Shown here: piece after piece, positions 25,383 to 34,439 of the stretch
Numbering within the stretch: position 1 is the first letter of the stretch
How the letters are laid out: each line of letters opens with the position of its first letter
Origin: Streptomyces sp. NBRC 109706
Lineage (GTDB): Bacteria; Actinomycetota; Actinomycetes; Streptomycetales; Streptomycetaceae
DNA: 64,000 bases
Assembly (NCBI RefSeq): GCF_000974485.1
Contig: NZ_BBOM01000009.1
Coordinates: 372,001 to 436,000 of the forward strand
Direction: 5' to 3'
Position numbers and translations under genes: made by a program
Notes under the pieces: model-generated
Told to the model about the DNA's origin: nothing
The model's input: only the letters and a program-made list of their open reading frames with translations
Databases searched by the model: none

Positions 25383-27779
25383 TCAGGCGGCCAGCGGGAC
25401 GGCCGACTCGGCCGGGGCCAGGGCCAGTTCGAGCACCTGCCGGACATCGGAGACCGGGTGCACCCGCAGATCGGCCAGGACCTCGGCGGGCACATCGTCC
25501 AGGTCCGGCTCGTTGCGGAGCGGGATGATCACCGTGGTCAACCCGGCGCGGTGGGCGGCCAGCAGCTTCTGCTTGACCCCGCCGATCGGCAGCACCCGGC
25601 CGGTGAGCGACACCTCGCCCGTCATGGCCACCTCGGGCCGCACCCGGCGCCCGCTGAGCAGCGAGGCCAGGGCCGTCGTCATGGTGACCCCGGCGCTGGG
25701 GCCGTCCTTGGGGACGGCGCCGGCCGGCACGTGCAGATGGATGCCGCGCTCCCTGAGATCGCCGACCGGCAGCTCCAACTCGGCGCCGCGCGACCGCAGA
25801 TAGGAGAGGGCGATCTGCCCCGACTCCTTCATCACATCGCCCAGCTGCCCGGTGAGGGTGAGCCCGGAGCCGCCCGTCTCCGGATCGGCGAGCGACGCCT
25901 CCACATAGAGGACATCGCCGCCCGCGCCGGTGACGGCCAGCCCGGTGGCGACGCCGGGCACCGCGGTGCGCTGCCGCCCGGGCTCCTGGGCGGCCTCGGG
26001 CGTGTGGTGCGGCCGGCCGATCAGGGCGCGCAGCCCGTCCTCGGCGACGGCGTGCGGCAGGGTCAGCTCGCCCAGCTCGGCGCGGGCCGCGACCTTCCGC
26101 AGCACCCGGGCGACCGTGCGCTCAAGGCCACGCACCCCGGCCTCCCTGGTGTACTCACCGGCCAGCTTCCGCAGCGCCGGCTCGTCGACCGTGACCTCGT
26201 CGGGGGCCAGGCCCGCCCGCTCCAGCTGCCTGGGCAGCAGGTGGTCCCTGGCGATGGTGACCTTCTCGTCCTCGGTGTAGCCGTCGAGGCGGACCAGCTC
26301 CATCCGGTCCAGCAGCGGCTGCGGGATGGACTCCAGCACATTGGCGGTGGCCAGGAACACCACGTCCGAGAGGTCCAGCTCGACCTCCAGATAGTGGTCC
26401 CTGAACGTGTGGTTCTGCGCCGGGTCGAGCACTTCGAGGAGGGCCGCCGTCGGATCGCCCCGGTAGTCGGCGCCGACCTTGTCGATCTCGTCGAGCAGCA
26501 CCACCGGGTTCATCGAGCCGGCCTCCTTGACGGCCCGGACGATCCGGCCGGGCAGCGCGCCCACATAGGTGCGCCGGTGGCCCCTGATCTCGGCCTCGTC
26601 ACGGATGCCGCCCAACGCGACCCGGACGAACTTCCGCCCCATGGCGCGCGCGACGCTCTCCCCCAGCGAGGTCTTGCCGACGCCGGGCGGCCCCACCAGG
26701 GCCAGCACCGCGCCGCCGCGCCGGCCGCCGACCACCTTCAGCCCGCGCTCCTCGCGGCGCTTGCGCACCGCCAGATACTCCGTGATCCGGTCCTTGACGT
26801 CCGCGAGACCGGCGTGGTCCGCGTCCAGCACGGCCCGGGCGCCGGCGATGTCGTAGGCGTCCTCGGTGCGCTCGTGCCACGGCAGTTCGAGCACCGTGTC
26901 CAGCCAGGTGCGGATCCAGCCGCCCTCCGGGCTGGCGTCGGAGGCGCGCTCCAGCTTGTCGACCTCCTTGAGCGCGGCCTCGCGGACCCGCTCGGGCAGA
27001 TCGGCGGCCTCGACGCGGGCGCGGTAGTCGTCGCCCGCATCCTCGGCCTCCCCGTTCAGCTCGGCCAACTCCTTGCGCACGGCGGCCAGTTGGCGGCGGA
27101 GCAGAAACTCGCGCTGCTGCTTCTCCACGCCGTCCTGGACGTCCTTGGCGATGGACTCGGAGACCTCCTCCTCCGCCAGATGCTCCCGCAGCCAGGCCGT
27201 GGCCGCCCGCAGCCGCTCGACCGGATCCAGCGTCTCCAGCAAGGTGCTCCGCTGTTCGGCGCTGAGGAAGGGGAGATAGCCCGCGTTGTCGGCGAGCGCG
27301 CCGACCTCGTCGATCCCGGCCACCCGGTCCACCACCTGCCAGGCGCCGCGCTTGCGCAGCCAACTGGTGCTCAGCGCGCGGTACTCCTTGACCAGCTCGA
27401 TGACCGAGCCGGGCAGCGGGTCGGGAACGGACTCCACGACCGGCGCGACCTCCACCCACAGCGCCCGGCCCGGCCCCGTGGTGCCCGCGCCCACCCGCAC
27501 CCGGCGGATGCCGCGCACCAGGGCGCCCGGATCACCGTCGGCCAGCCGGCCGACCTGCTCCACCCGGCCCTCGACGCCGACGGCCGGGTAGTTCCCGTCG
27601 ACGCGTGGCACCAGCAGCACACGCGGCTTCTCCCCACGCGGCGCGGCGGCCCGCGCCGCCTCGACCGCGGCACGCACCTCGGCGTCGGAGAGTTCGAGCG
27701 GCACCACCATGCCGGGCAGCACGACCTCGTTCTCCAACGGCAACACCGGAAGAGTGAGTACGTCGAACGATGCTTCCAT
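25383..27779 (-). CDS. lon: ATP-dependent Lon protease
   Basis: A 798-residue Lon protease, complete. The N-terminal substrate-binding LON domain (about 1-200, LPVLPLENEVVLPGMVVPLE) is followed by a coiled region, the AAA+ module with Walker A GPPGVGKTSLGE and Walker B VVLLDEIDK, and the C-terminal protease with the catalytic serine in KDGPSAGV and the lysine of GGVKQKLLAAHRAG. It degrades misfolded and regulatory proteins in the cytoplasm. ATG at 27779 has AGGGAGA 6 nt upstream, better than an upstream in-frame start. A HAIR operator lies just before it, so heat-shock control by HspR is expected. Confidence 0.95.
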   Translation of the reverse strand: MEASFDVLTLPVLPLENEVVLPGMVVPLELSDAEVRAAVEAARAAAPRGEKPRVLLVPRVDGNYPAVGVEGRVEQVGRLADGDPGALVRGIRRVRVGAGTTGPGRALWVEVAPVVESVPDPLPGSVIELVKEYRALSTSWLRKRGAWQVVDRVAGIDEVGALADNAGYLPFLSAEQRSTLLETLDPVERLRAATAWLREHLAEEEVSESIAKDVQDGVEKQQREFLLRRQLAAVRKELAELNGEAEDAGDDYRARVEAADLPERVREAALKEVDKLERASDASPEGGWIRTWLDTVLELPWHERTEDAYDIAGARAVLDADHAGLADVKDRITEYLAVRKRREERGLKVVGGRRGGAVLALVGPPGVGKTSLGESVARAMGRKFVRVALGGIRDEAEIRGHRRTYVGALPGRIVRAVKEAGSMNPVVLLDEIDKVGADYRGDPTAALLEVLDPAQNHTFRDHYLEVELDLSDVVFLATANVLESIPQPLLDRMELVRLDGYTEDEKVTIARDHLLPRQLERAGLAPDEVTVDEPALRKLAGEYTREAGVRGLERTVARVLRKVAARAELGELTLPHAVAEDGLRALIGRPHHTPEAAQEPGRQRTAVPGVATGLAVTGAGGDVLYVEASLADPETGGSGLTLTGQLGDVMKESGQIALSYLRSRGAELELPVGDLRERGIHLHVPAGAVPKDGPSAGVTMTTALASLLSGRRVRPEVAMTGEVSLTGRVLPIGGVKQKLLAAHRAGLTTVIIPLRNEPDLDDVPAEVLADLRVHPVSDVRQVLELALAPAESAVPLAA

Positions 27780-27800
27780 GACGTCTCCCTTGGCAGGCAA

Positions 27801-27821
27801 ATTGAGCTATGCCGACTCAAT
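27801..27821. promoter_or_regulatory. HAIR operator (HspR site) upstream of lon
   Basis: attgagc-N7-actcaat is close to the HspR-associated inverted repeat (CTTGAGT-N7-ACTCAAG) with the exact 7-nt spacing. It begins 22 nt upstream of the lon start codon. In Streptomyces, lon is a known HspR target, so repression relieved on heat stress is the expected behaviour. Confidence 0.8.
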
Positions 27822-28024
27822 GCTGGAGACCCATCGGGATGTTCCCCGTCACCGTGACTGTTCGCTGTGGGCGATCACCGAACGGCGTCCACGTCAACGC
27901 GCAGGGGGCACCGTTTCCGGGCAGGGAACACCACGGGAGGGACATCCTTGTTCCGGGCTTGCAGCCGGTTTGTTCCGGGCCTGTTCCGCGTTCGCGCCCG
28001 GTGCCGTACGGGGAGCCCGTCGGC

Positions 28025-28939
28025 TCACAGTTCGCGCAGCGCCTCGAAGAGGAAGTCCGTGGTCGCCGCGGGCGGCAGCGCCTCGACGGACAGGCGGTTC
28101 ATCACATGGCGGTACTGCTCCACCTCGGACGGCTTGTCCGGATAGGCACCGCCGGTCAGCTGCTCCAGATAGACCACGTCGGGCAGCTCGCCGCCCGGCG
28201 GACGCAGCACGGTCACCGGGCCGGCGATGGCCGAATGCGCCCCGGCCGTGAACGGGACCACCTGCACGGTGACATGGGGCAGCCGGGAGACCTCCAGCAG
28301 ATATGCCAGCTGCCGACGCATCAGCCCACGGCCGCCCATCGAGCGACGGAGCGCCGTCTCGTCGATGATCACCCACAGAAACGGCGGCTGGGCGCGGCGC
28401 AGCACCTGCTGCCTGGCCATCCGCAGCTGCACCCGGCGTTCCAGCCGCTCCTCGTCGTCGGGAACCAGGGACATCACCGCGCGGGCGTACTCCTCGGTCT
28501 GCAACAGGCCGGGGACGAACTGCAGTTCATAGCCCCTGATCACGGTCGCGGTCTGCTCAAGACCGAGATAGACGTTCAGCCAGCTGGGCACGATGTCGTG
28601 GTAGAACTGCCACCACCCGTGGGTGTTGGACTGGCGGGCCAGGGACAGCAGGGTCAGGCGCTCCGCCTCGTCCGCGACACCGTAGTAGGTGAGCAGGTCG
28701 AGGACGTCACGCGCCTTGAAGCCGGTGCGGCCCATCTCCAGGCGGCTGATCTTGGAGTGCGAGCCCCGGATCCGGCGCCCGGCGTCGGCGCCCGTGATGC
28801 CCTGGGCCTCCCGAAGGGCGCGCAGCCGGTTGCCGAGGACCATCCGGGGCACGGTTGGCCCCGTCTGCCGAAAGTCCAAGGCCATCGGCGACGCGTCGAA
28901 CTCGCCGACCGCCGTATCGGAATCCAGGTCCAACTCCAT
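28025..28939 (-). CDS. XRE family regulator with DUF5753 (Scr1-type) domain
   Basis: A 304-residue protein. An N-terminal helix-turn-helix (about residues 30-95: LRALREAQGITGADAGRRI then SHSKISRLEMGRTG) is followed by the DUF5753 domain (about 115-300, with FVPGLLQTEEYARAVM and VTVQVVPFTAGAHSAI). Streptomyces carry many copies; they often pair with a small DUF397 partner, which I do not find here. Target and signal unknown. Confidence 0.88.
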   Translation of the reverse strand: MELDLDSDTAVGEFDASPMALDFRQTGPTVPRMVLGNRLRALREAQGITGADAGRRIRGSHSKISRLEMGRTGFKARDVLDLLTYYGVADEAERLTLLSLARQSNTHGWWQFYHDIVPSWLNVYLGLEQTATVIRGYELQFVPGLLQTEEYARAVMSLVPDDEERLERRVQLRMARQQVLRRAQPPFLWVIIDETALRRSMGGRGLMRRQLAYLLEVSRLPHVTVQVVPFTAGAHSAIAGPVTVLRPPGGELPDVVYLEQLTGGAYPDKPSEVEQYRHVMNRLSVEALPPAATTDFLFEALREL

Positions 28940-29059
28940 CGGTCGCTCCCTGCCGTCGCCGCGAACGCCTCACTGTACTAGGGCAGTCGGCGAAAGGTAG
29001 CCCCTGATGAGCGGGTTCGGGGGATGGCGCACCCCCTCGACGGCGCCTAACGTGGCGCC

Positions 29060-30712
29060 ATGACGCCCAGCACCCACACGGTCACCAATCAGGTTCCCCC
29101 CTTGATCGACTACGACGTGTTCGGTCAGGACGCCGCCCTCACCGAGGGTTTCCGGCGGCTGGTCGCGCCCGAGGCGGCGGACGAGGCGGTCGCCGAGCTG
29201 ACCCAGCTCGGCCGGGAGGCCGGCTCGGCCGAGGCCGCCGAATGGGGGCGGCTGGCCAATGAACACCCCCCTGTCCTGCGGGTATTCGATCCGCGCGGGC
29301 ATCGGATCGACGAGGTCGAGTTCCACCCCGCCTGGCACCAACTCCTCGACCAGGCGGTGGCGGCGGGCCTCACCGACGCCTGGTCGCGCCCTTCCGGCCA
29401 GTTGCGTAGAACGGCTGGATTTCTCGTATGGAGCCAGGTGGAGGCGGGGCATGGCTGCCCCGTCTCGATGACCCACGCGGCGGTGCCGGCGCTGCGCGCC
29501 ACCCCCGAGTTGGCCGCCGTATGGGAGCCGCTGCTCACCTCGCGCCGCTACCAGCCCGGGCTCGACGTCCCGGCGACGGCCAAGGCGGGTGCGCTGGCCG
29601 GCATGGGGATGACGGAGAAGCAGGGCGGCTCCGATGTGCGGACCAACACCAGCCGGGCGGAGCCCACCGGCGAGCCCGGCCTCTACCGGCTGACCGGACA
29701 CAAGTGGTTCTGCTCGGCGCCGATGTCCGACGTCTTTCTGGTACTGGCCCAGGCGCCCGGCGGGCTCAGCTGCTTCCTGCTGCCCCGGGTGCTGCCGGAC
29801 GGCACCCGCAACTCCTTCCGGCTGCAACGGCTCAAGGACAAGCTGGGCAACCGTTCCAACGCCAGCTCCGAGGTGGAGTTCGACGGGGAGACGCTGGCCT
29901 GGCTGGTCGGCGAGGAGGGGCGCGGGGTGCCCACCATCATCGAGATGGTGGCGGCCACCCGGCTCGACTGTGTCACCGGCTCGGCTGCGATCATGCGGCA
30001 GGCGGTCTCCCGGGCCGTCCACCACGCGGCGCACCGTTCGGCGTTCGGCGGCCCGCTGATCGACAAGCCGCTGATGACCAACGTGCTGGCCGATCTGGCG
30101 CTGGAGTCCGAGGCCGCGACGGCGCTCGCGCTGCGGCTGGCCGCCGCGGTCGACGCGGCGGCGGACGGCAGCGCGCACGACCGTCATCTGCTGCGGCTGG
30201 CGCTGCCCGCCGCGAAGTACTGGGTCACCAAGCGGTGCACCCCGGTGACGGCGGAGGCGCTTGAGTGTCTGGGCGGCAACGGCTATGTGGAGGAGTCCGG
30301 CCTGCCCAGGCTGGTGCGCGAGTCCCCGCTCAACTCCCTCTGGGAGGGGTCGGGCAACGTCCAGGCCTTGGACGCGCTGCGCGCGCTGCAACGCGAGCCG
30401 GGCGCGCTCAACGCCTATCTGGTCGAGGTGGGCCAGGCCGCCGGCGCCGACCACCGGCTGGACGCGGCCCTCAAGGACCTGCTGACCGAACTGTCCGACC
30501 TGGAGGGCATCGAGGCCAGGGCCCGCCGGGTGGTGGAACGGTTGGCACTGGTCCTGCAGGGCTCGCTGCTGGTGCGCCACGCCCCGCCCGAGGTGGCGGA
30601 CGCGTTCTGCGCCTCACGGCTCGGCCGCGACTGGGGCGACAACTTCGGCACCCTCCCCGCCAACGAGACGCTGACCGCTGTGGTCAACCGCGCGAGGCCC
30701 CTGCCGGAGTAA
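29060..30712 (+). CDS. AidB-like acyl-CoA dehydrogenase family protein
   Basis: A 550-residue flavoprotein of the acyl-CoA dehydrogenase superfamily, AidB group. It has an N-terminal helical domain (NQVPPLIDYDVFGQDAAL), the flavin-binding beta domain (GMTEKQGGSDVRTNT) and a C-terminal helical domain ending in the AidB-type YWVTKRCTPVTAEALECLGG and LWEGSGNVQALD segments. E. coli AidB is induced by alkylating agents and binds DNA. Here two alkylation-repair genes lie about 6-8 kb away, but not in the same operon. The role is inferred from the family. Confidence 0.88.
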   Translation: MTPSTHTVTNQVPPLIDYDVFGQDAALTEGFRRLVAPEAADEAVAELTQLGREAGSAEAAEWGRLANEHPPVLRVFDPRGHRIDEVEFHPAWHQLLDQAVAAGLTDAWSRPSGQLRRTAGFLVWSQVEAGHGCPVSMTHAAVPALRATPELAAVWEPLLTSRRYQPGLDVPATAKAGALAGMGMTEKQGGSDVRTNTSRAEPTGEPGLYRLTGHKWFCSAPMSDVFLVLAQAPGGLSCFLLPRVLPDGTRNSFRLQRLKDKLGNRSNASSEVEFDGETLAWLVGEEGRGVPTIIEMVAATRLDCVTGSAAIMRQAVSRAVHHAAHRSAFGGPLIDKPLMTNVLADLALESEAATALALRLAAAVDAAADGSAHDRHLLRLALPAAKYWVTKRCTPVTAEALECLGGNGYVEESGLPRLVRESPLNSLWEGSGNVQALDALRALQREPGALNAYLVEVGQAAGADHRLDAALKDLLTELSDLEGIEARARRVVERLALVLQGSLLVRHAPPEVADAFCASRLGRDWGDNFGTLPANETLTAVVNRARPLPE

Positions 30713-30808
30713 CACGACGGCGCGAACGACCACGGCCCGGCGCGGCCGAAGCGGGGGGGGAGGACTGAGGGAACAGCTCTGACCGAACGACGGCCCCCCC
30801 TTGCCCCA

Positions 30809-30848
30809 GCACCGCCCGGCAGAACGAAACCCGCCCCGGGCGGTGCTG
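30809..30848 (+). terminator. hairpin terminator after the AidB-like gene
   Basis: Perfect 12-bp stem agcaccgcccgg / ccgggcggtgct with a 16-nt loop, 97 nt after the stop codon. Confidence 0.6.
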
Positions 30849-31126
30849 CCCCACCAACCGGCCGCCAGGCAACCGGCCCCCCGCGAAGCGGAGCCGGCCG
30901 CCGGGCCGGAACGCAGTAATGCCGGCCGCCGGACACCCGACACGCCAGCAGGATGGCACCGCCCGGAGCACATCGGCCCCCAGGCCGAAGGGCAGCACCC
31001 AGACCGCCCCGGCCGGTACTCCCCGGCAGCGGGCCCGGCGGCCGAGCGCCAGCGCCCCGCCCCGGCCGAGCGCCAGCGCGCAGCGTGCCGTGGTTACGCG
31101 CGGTCAACTGTCCGATCATCGGGCAC

Positions 31127-31150
31127 GTTTGGAGTATTTCGATTGGGTAA
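31127..31150 (+). promoter_or_regulatory. sigma-B-type promoter
   Basis: gttt-N14-gggtaa fits the Streptomyces sigma-B/general-stress promoter pattern (GNNT, 14-16 nt, GGGTAY) with the optimum spacer. It is 49 nt upstream of the ATG of the next gene, giving a 5' leader of about 40 nt. It predicts osmotic or general-stress induction of the two following genes. Confidence 0.65.
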
Positions 31151-31199
31151 CACGCCCTGATGACAACCTCGCTGAGAGGATCTCTGCGGAAGGTACGTC

Positions 31200-31823
31200 A
31201 TGACGACACTGATCATCATCCTGAGCGTGGCGGTCCTCGCCGCCCTGGTGTTCGCCGGGCTGGCGTTGCTGCGGCCCGGGTTGGCGCCGGGCGGTGGCCT
31301 GCTGCGGCGGCGCTTCGGTCCGGAGTACGAGCGTGCCGTGACCCGACACCAGGGGGACACCAGGGCCGCGCACAAGGAGTTGGGGAACCGGCTGCGGCGC
31401 CATCGCGGGTTCCGCGCCCGTCCGCTGTCTGCCGAGCGGCATGCCGCGTACCGGGCCTCGTGGGCCGGGGCCCAGGAGCAGTTCGTCGACTCGCCGGCCG
31501 GCGCGATCGCCGAGGTCGACCATCTGCTCAACCGGCTGATCCGGGAGCGCGGCTACCCGTCGGACGGCTACGGCGAGCAGTTGGCCGCCGTCTCCGTGCA
31601 CCATCCGCACGAGGTGGACGGCTACCGCCGGGTGCACACCCTGGCGGGCCGGGAGGATCTGGCCCGGGCCCTGGCGGAGCGCACGGAGGAGCTGCGCTCG
31701 GCGCTGCTCGCCGCCCGTGAGCTGTTCGAGGCGCTGCTCGGCGAGACGCCGGCGGCGGACGAACCCGAGGGCGCGGCGGTCGAGGCCACCGGCACCACGT
31801 CGAGCCGAGGAGGCGACGCCTGA
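31200..31823 (+). CDS. membrane-anchored stress-operon protein, first of a related pair
   Basis: A 207-residue protein. Residues 3-26 form a single transmembrane segment (LIIILSVAVLAALVFAGLALL), leaving a cytoplasmic helical domain. The core WAGAQEQFVDSPAGAIAEVD followed by a long helix and ERGYPSD resembles a motif also present in the next gene. The C terminus is acidic and disordered. A start codon at 31200 follows GGAAGG. A sigma-B-type promoter lies upstream and the next gene overlaps by 1 nt, so the pair is one transcription unit. Function unknown. Confidence 0.7.
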   Translation: MTTLIIILSVAVLAALVFAGLALLRPGLAPGGGLLRRRFGPEYERAVTRHQGDTRAAHKELGNRLRRHRGFRARPLSAERHAAYRASWAGAQEQFVDSPAGAIAEVDHLLNRLIRERGYPSDGYGEQLAAVSVHHPHEVDGYRRVHTLAGREDLARALAERTEELRSALLAARELFEALLGETPAADEPEGAAVEATGTTSSRGGDA

Positions 31824-32308
31824 TGAAGCTGACCGAACGCCTCGCCAGGAACCGCGCGGAGGCCGAGCGCACCGAGCCCCCGGCCCAGGCCCCCGCCGAG
31901 GCCCCGAAGGACCTTTCCGAGGGCGGCACCGGAACCACCCCCCACCCGGTGGCCGCCGGCGGCGTCGTCCCCGCTCCCGAGCGCGCCCCTGACCGCATGG
32001 TCGGGAGCGGGGAACGCCGCGCCGTCGCACCACTGTTCAGCCCCGAGGAGGCGGACCGGCTGCGCGCCGAGGTGAAGGGCGCGGTCGCCGGGTTCGTCGA
32101 CGGTCCCGGGGAGTCGGTGGCGACGGCGGACGCCGCGCTGGAACAGGCCGTGGCCCGGCTCACCGAGGAGCTGGCCAACCGGCGGCGCGCGCTGCGCGAC
32201 AGCTGGCAGGGCCCGGCGGACGAGCCGGACGCCGCCGGCGACACCGAGGCGCAGCGCACCGCGCTGCGCGACTACCGGGACCTCCTGGAGCTGCTGGTCC
32301 GGATCTGA
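31823..32308 (+). CDS. soluble stress-operon protein, second of a related pair
   Basis: A 161-residue protein whose ATG shares its A with the preceding TGA. Residues 1-70 are Pro/Ala/Glu-rich and probably disordered. Residues about 75-161 contain a helical domain with GFVDGPGESVATADAALEQA, clearly related to the FVD-P core of its neighbour, then RRRALRDSWQG and a final RDYRDLLELL helix. There is no signal or membrane segment. It may form a complex with the membrane-bound neighbour; that is inference from homology and coupling. Confidence 0.68.
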   Translation: MKLTERLARNRAEAERTEPPAQAPAEAPKDLSEGGTGTTPHPVAAGGVVPAPERAPDRMVGSGERRAVAPLFSPEEADRLRAEVKGAVAGFVDGPGESVATADAALEQAVARLTEELANRRRALRDSWQGPADEPDAAGDTEAQRTALRDYRDLLELLVRI

Positions 32309-32331
32309 TCAGCCCCCGAACGTCCCCCCGA

Positions 32332-32369
32332 CGAACGGCCCCTGGGACCCCACACCTCGGGGCCGTTCG
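32332..32369 (+). terminator. hairpin terminator after the stress pair
   Basis: Perfect 11-bp stem cgaacggcccc / ggggccgttcg with a 16-nt loop, 23 nt after the stop codon. Confidence 0.65.
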
Positions 32370-32451
32370 CATGCCAGGGAGCGGCCGCGTCGAGGGCGCG
32401 CCACGGAGAGTGAGAGCCCCTGCACACCGTCCATCATGCAGGACAGCCGCG

Positions 32452-32464
32452 TCCACATAGTGGA
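32452..32464. promoter_or_regulatory. palindrome upstream of sulfur leader peptide
   Basis: tccac-ata-gtgga is a perfect 5-3-5 inverted repeat about 42 nt before the leader-peptide ATG. Slightly upstream, gtcc-8 nt-ggac (32429-32444) is also inverted. These could be operator sites for the sulfate-assimilation operon; the evidence is symmetry and position only. Confidence 0.3.
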
Positions 32465-32505
32465 TGGTGGTGGACGACGACGACACCGCGTGCAACGCTG
32501 CCGTC

Positions 32506-32589
32506 ATGTCGCGAGCGGGAATTGCCTTGGTGAGTCGCCGCCATGTGGATCTCGGTCGAATGTCCAGCGCCATCTGTCCGGTGTCCTGA
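32506..32589 (+). CDS. Cys-containing leader peptide of the sulfate-assimilation operon
   Basis: A 27-residue ORF with the segment SRRHVDLGRMSSAIC and four residues after the cysteine. It matches the pattern SRxHVDLxRxxSAxC, shared exactly with the leader at 44121-44207 in front of cysteine dioxygenase. Short peptides of this kind precede sulfur genes in many actinomycetes. They are thought to sense cysteine supply through translation of the Cys codon near the end. It lies 155 nt upstream of the sulfite/nitrite reductase start. No strong ribosome binding site is seen. Confidence 0.75.
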   Translation: MSRAGIALVSRRHVDLGRMSSAICPVS

Positions 32590-32744
32590 TATGCGCTGAG
32601 CCGCACGGTTTGTTCCGCCTGCCCCGGGCCACCGCGCTCCCGGCTCCCCACGTCGCCCTTCCTCCTCACTCTGCCCTGCCCGCCGCGATGTCGCGCCGGT
32701 CTCCAGGACGGAGCATCCCTGCTGCCCGCAGAAAGACCGTGATC

Positions 32745-34439
32745 ATGTCGGACTCCGCCAAGAAGCCCGCCGGCACCCCCCGCCGCAAGGTCGGCCGTCA
32801 CCGCGGCGAAGGCCAGTGGGCCGTAGGGCACATGACCCCTCTCAACGCCAACGAGCAGACGAAGAAGGACGACAACGGTCTCAATGTGCGGACACGCATT
32901 GAGACGATCTACGCGCACCGGGGCTTCGACTCCATCGACGGCGCCGATCTGCGGGGGCGGATGCGCTGGTGGGGTCTGTACACCCAGCGGCGGCCCGGGA
33001 TCGACGGCGGCAAGACCGCGATCCTGGAGCCCGAGGAGCTGGACGACGAGTACTTCATGCTCCGCGTCCGGATCGACGGCGGGCTGCTGACCACGGAGCA
33101 GCTGCGGGTGATCGGCGAGATATCGCAGGAGTTCGCGCGCGGCACCGCCGACATCACCGACCGGCAGAACGTCCAGTACCACTGGATCCGGATCGAGGAC
33201 ATGCCGGAGATCTGGCGGCGCCTCGAGGGCGTCGGCCTCTCCACCACCGAGGCGTGCGGCGACACCCCCCGGGTGATCGTGGGCTCCCCCGTCGCCGGTA
33301 TCGCGGCCGACGAGATCATCGACGGCACCCCGGCCATCGAGGCCATTCACCGCCGGGTGGTCGGCAACAAGGCGTACTCCAACCTGCCGCGCAAGTTCAA
33401 GACGGCGGTCTCAGGATCCCCGCTGCTGGACGTGGTGCACGAGATCAACGACGTCGCCTTCGTCGGCGTCGTCCACCCCGAGCGCGGCCCGGGATTCGAC
33501 GTGTGGGTCGGCGGCGGGCTGTCCACCAACCCGAGCCTCGGCGAACGCCTGGGCGCCTGGGTCCCGTTGGACGAGGTCGCGGACGTGCACGAGGGCGTGG
33601 TCGCCCTCTTCCGCGACTACGGCTACCGGCGGCTGCGCACCCGCGCCCGGATCAAGTTCCTGTTGAAGGACTGGGGCGTGGCGAAGTTCCGCCAGGTGCT
33701 GGAGGACGAGTACCTGCTGCGTCGGATGGTCGACGGCCCGGCGCCCGAGCAGCCGCCCAACGAGTGGCGCGACCATATCGGCGTGCACCGGCAGAAGGAC
33801 GGCCGGTTCTATCTGGGCTTCGCACCGCGCGTCGGCCGGGTCGACGGCACCACGCTCGCCAAGATCGCCGATCTCGCCGAGGCCCATGGCTCGCACCGGG
33901 TGCGCACCACCGTCCACCAGAAGATGCTGATCCTGGACGTGCCGGAGGACCAGGTCGAGCAGTTGGCCGACGCCCTGGAGGCGTTGGACCTGACCACCAG
34001 GCCGTCCTCGTTCCGGCGCGGCACCATGGCCTGCACCGGGATCGAGTTCTGCAAGCTGGCCATCGTGGAGACCAAGAGCCGGGGCCAGTGGCTGATCGAG
34101 GAGATGGAGCGCCGGCTGCCGGACTTCGACGAGCCGCTGACCATCAACATCAACGGTTGCCCCAACTCCTGCGCCCGTATCCAGGTCGCGGACATCGGTC
34201 TCAAGGGGCAGCTGGTCACCGACGCCGACGGCAACCAGGTCGAGGGCTTCCAGGTGCATCTGGGCGGCTCCCTCGGTCTCGACCCGGCGTTCGGGCGGAA
34301 GGTGCGGGGGCTCAAGGTCACCGCCGCCGGCCTCGCCGACTATGTCGAGCGGGTGCTGATCGCCTTCCAGGAGCAGCGGGAGCCCGGGGAGCGCTTCGCC
34401 ACCTGGGTGGGCCGCGCCGCCGAGGAGGACCTGAAGTGA
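32745..34439 (+). CDS. sir: ferredoxin-dependent sulfite reductase (nitrite/sulfite reductase family)
   Basis: A 564-residue siroheme/[4Fe-4S] enzyme. It reduces sulfite to sulfide in assimilatory sulfate reduction. Two ferredoxin-like halves are present. The cluster ligands are ACTGIEFCK and NGCPNSCARIQ (C-x5-C and C-x3-C), and siroheme-contact arginines lie in DRQNVQYHWIR and TRARIKFLLKDWG. ATG at 32745 gives the family's N terminus. It heads sir, a zinc-ribbon gene, cysH, cysC, cysD and cysN, so sulfite rather than nitrite is the likely substrate. It overlaps the next gene by 4 nt. Confidence 0.93.
   Translation: MSDSAKKPAGTPRRKVGRHRGEGQWAVGHMTPLNANEQTKKDDNGLNVRTRIETIYAHRGFDSIDGADLRGRMRWWGLYTQRRPGIDGGKTAILEPEELDDEYFMLRVRIDGGLLTTEQLRVIGEISQEFARGTADITDRQNVQYHWIRIEDMPEIWRRLEGVGLSTTEACGDTPRVIVGSPVAGIAADEIIDGTPAIEAIHRRVVGNKAYSNLPRKFKTAVSGSPLLDVVHEINDVAFVGVVHPERGPGFDVWVGGGLSTNPSLGERLGAWVPLDEVADVHEGVVALFRDYGYRRLRTRARIKFLLKDWGVAKFRQVLEDEYLLRRMVDGPAPEQPPNEWRDHIGVHRQKDGRFYLGFAPRVGRVDGTTLAKIADLAEAHGSHRVRTTVHQKMLILDVPEDQVEQLADALEALDLTTRPSSFRRGTMACTGIEFCKLAIVETKSRGQWLIEEMERRLPDFDEPLTININGCPNSCARIQVADIGLKGQLVTDADGNQVEGFQVHLGGSLGLDPAFGRKVRGLKVTAAGLADYVERVLIAFQEQREPGERFATWVGRAAEEDLK

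Larger units (their letters stand above)
30713..31199. other. intergenic region with terminator and stress promoter
   Basis: 487 bp. The first part holds a strong hairpin (30809-30848). The middle is Pro/Arg-codon-like but with no start or ribosome binding site. A short direct repeat, gccgagcgccagcgc, occurs twice (about 31041 and 31065). The last 75 bp drop in G+C and hold a sigma-B-type promoter. No gene is supported. Confidence 0.55.

Noticed and set aside
23427..27857. 1476-codon plus-strand frame through the P450, PPOX and lon genes
   Set aside because: Frames this long arise by chance at very high G+C; the P450 and Lon sequences are clearly the coding ones.
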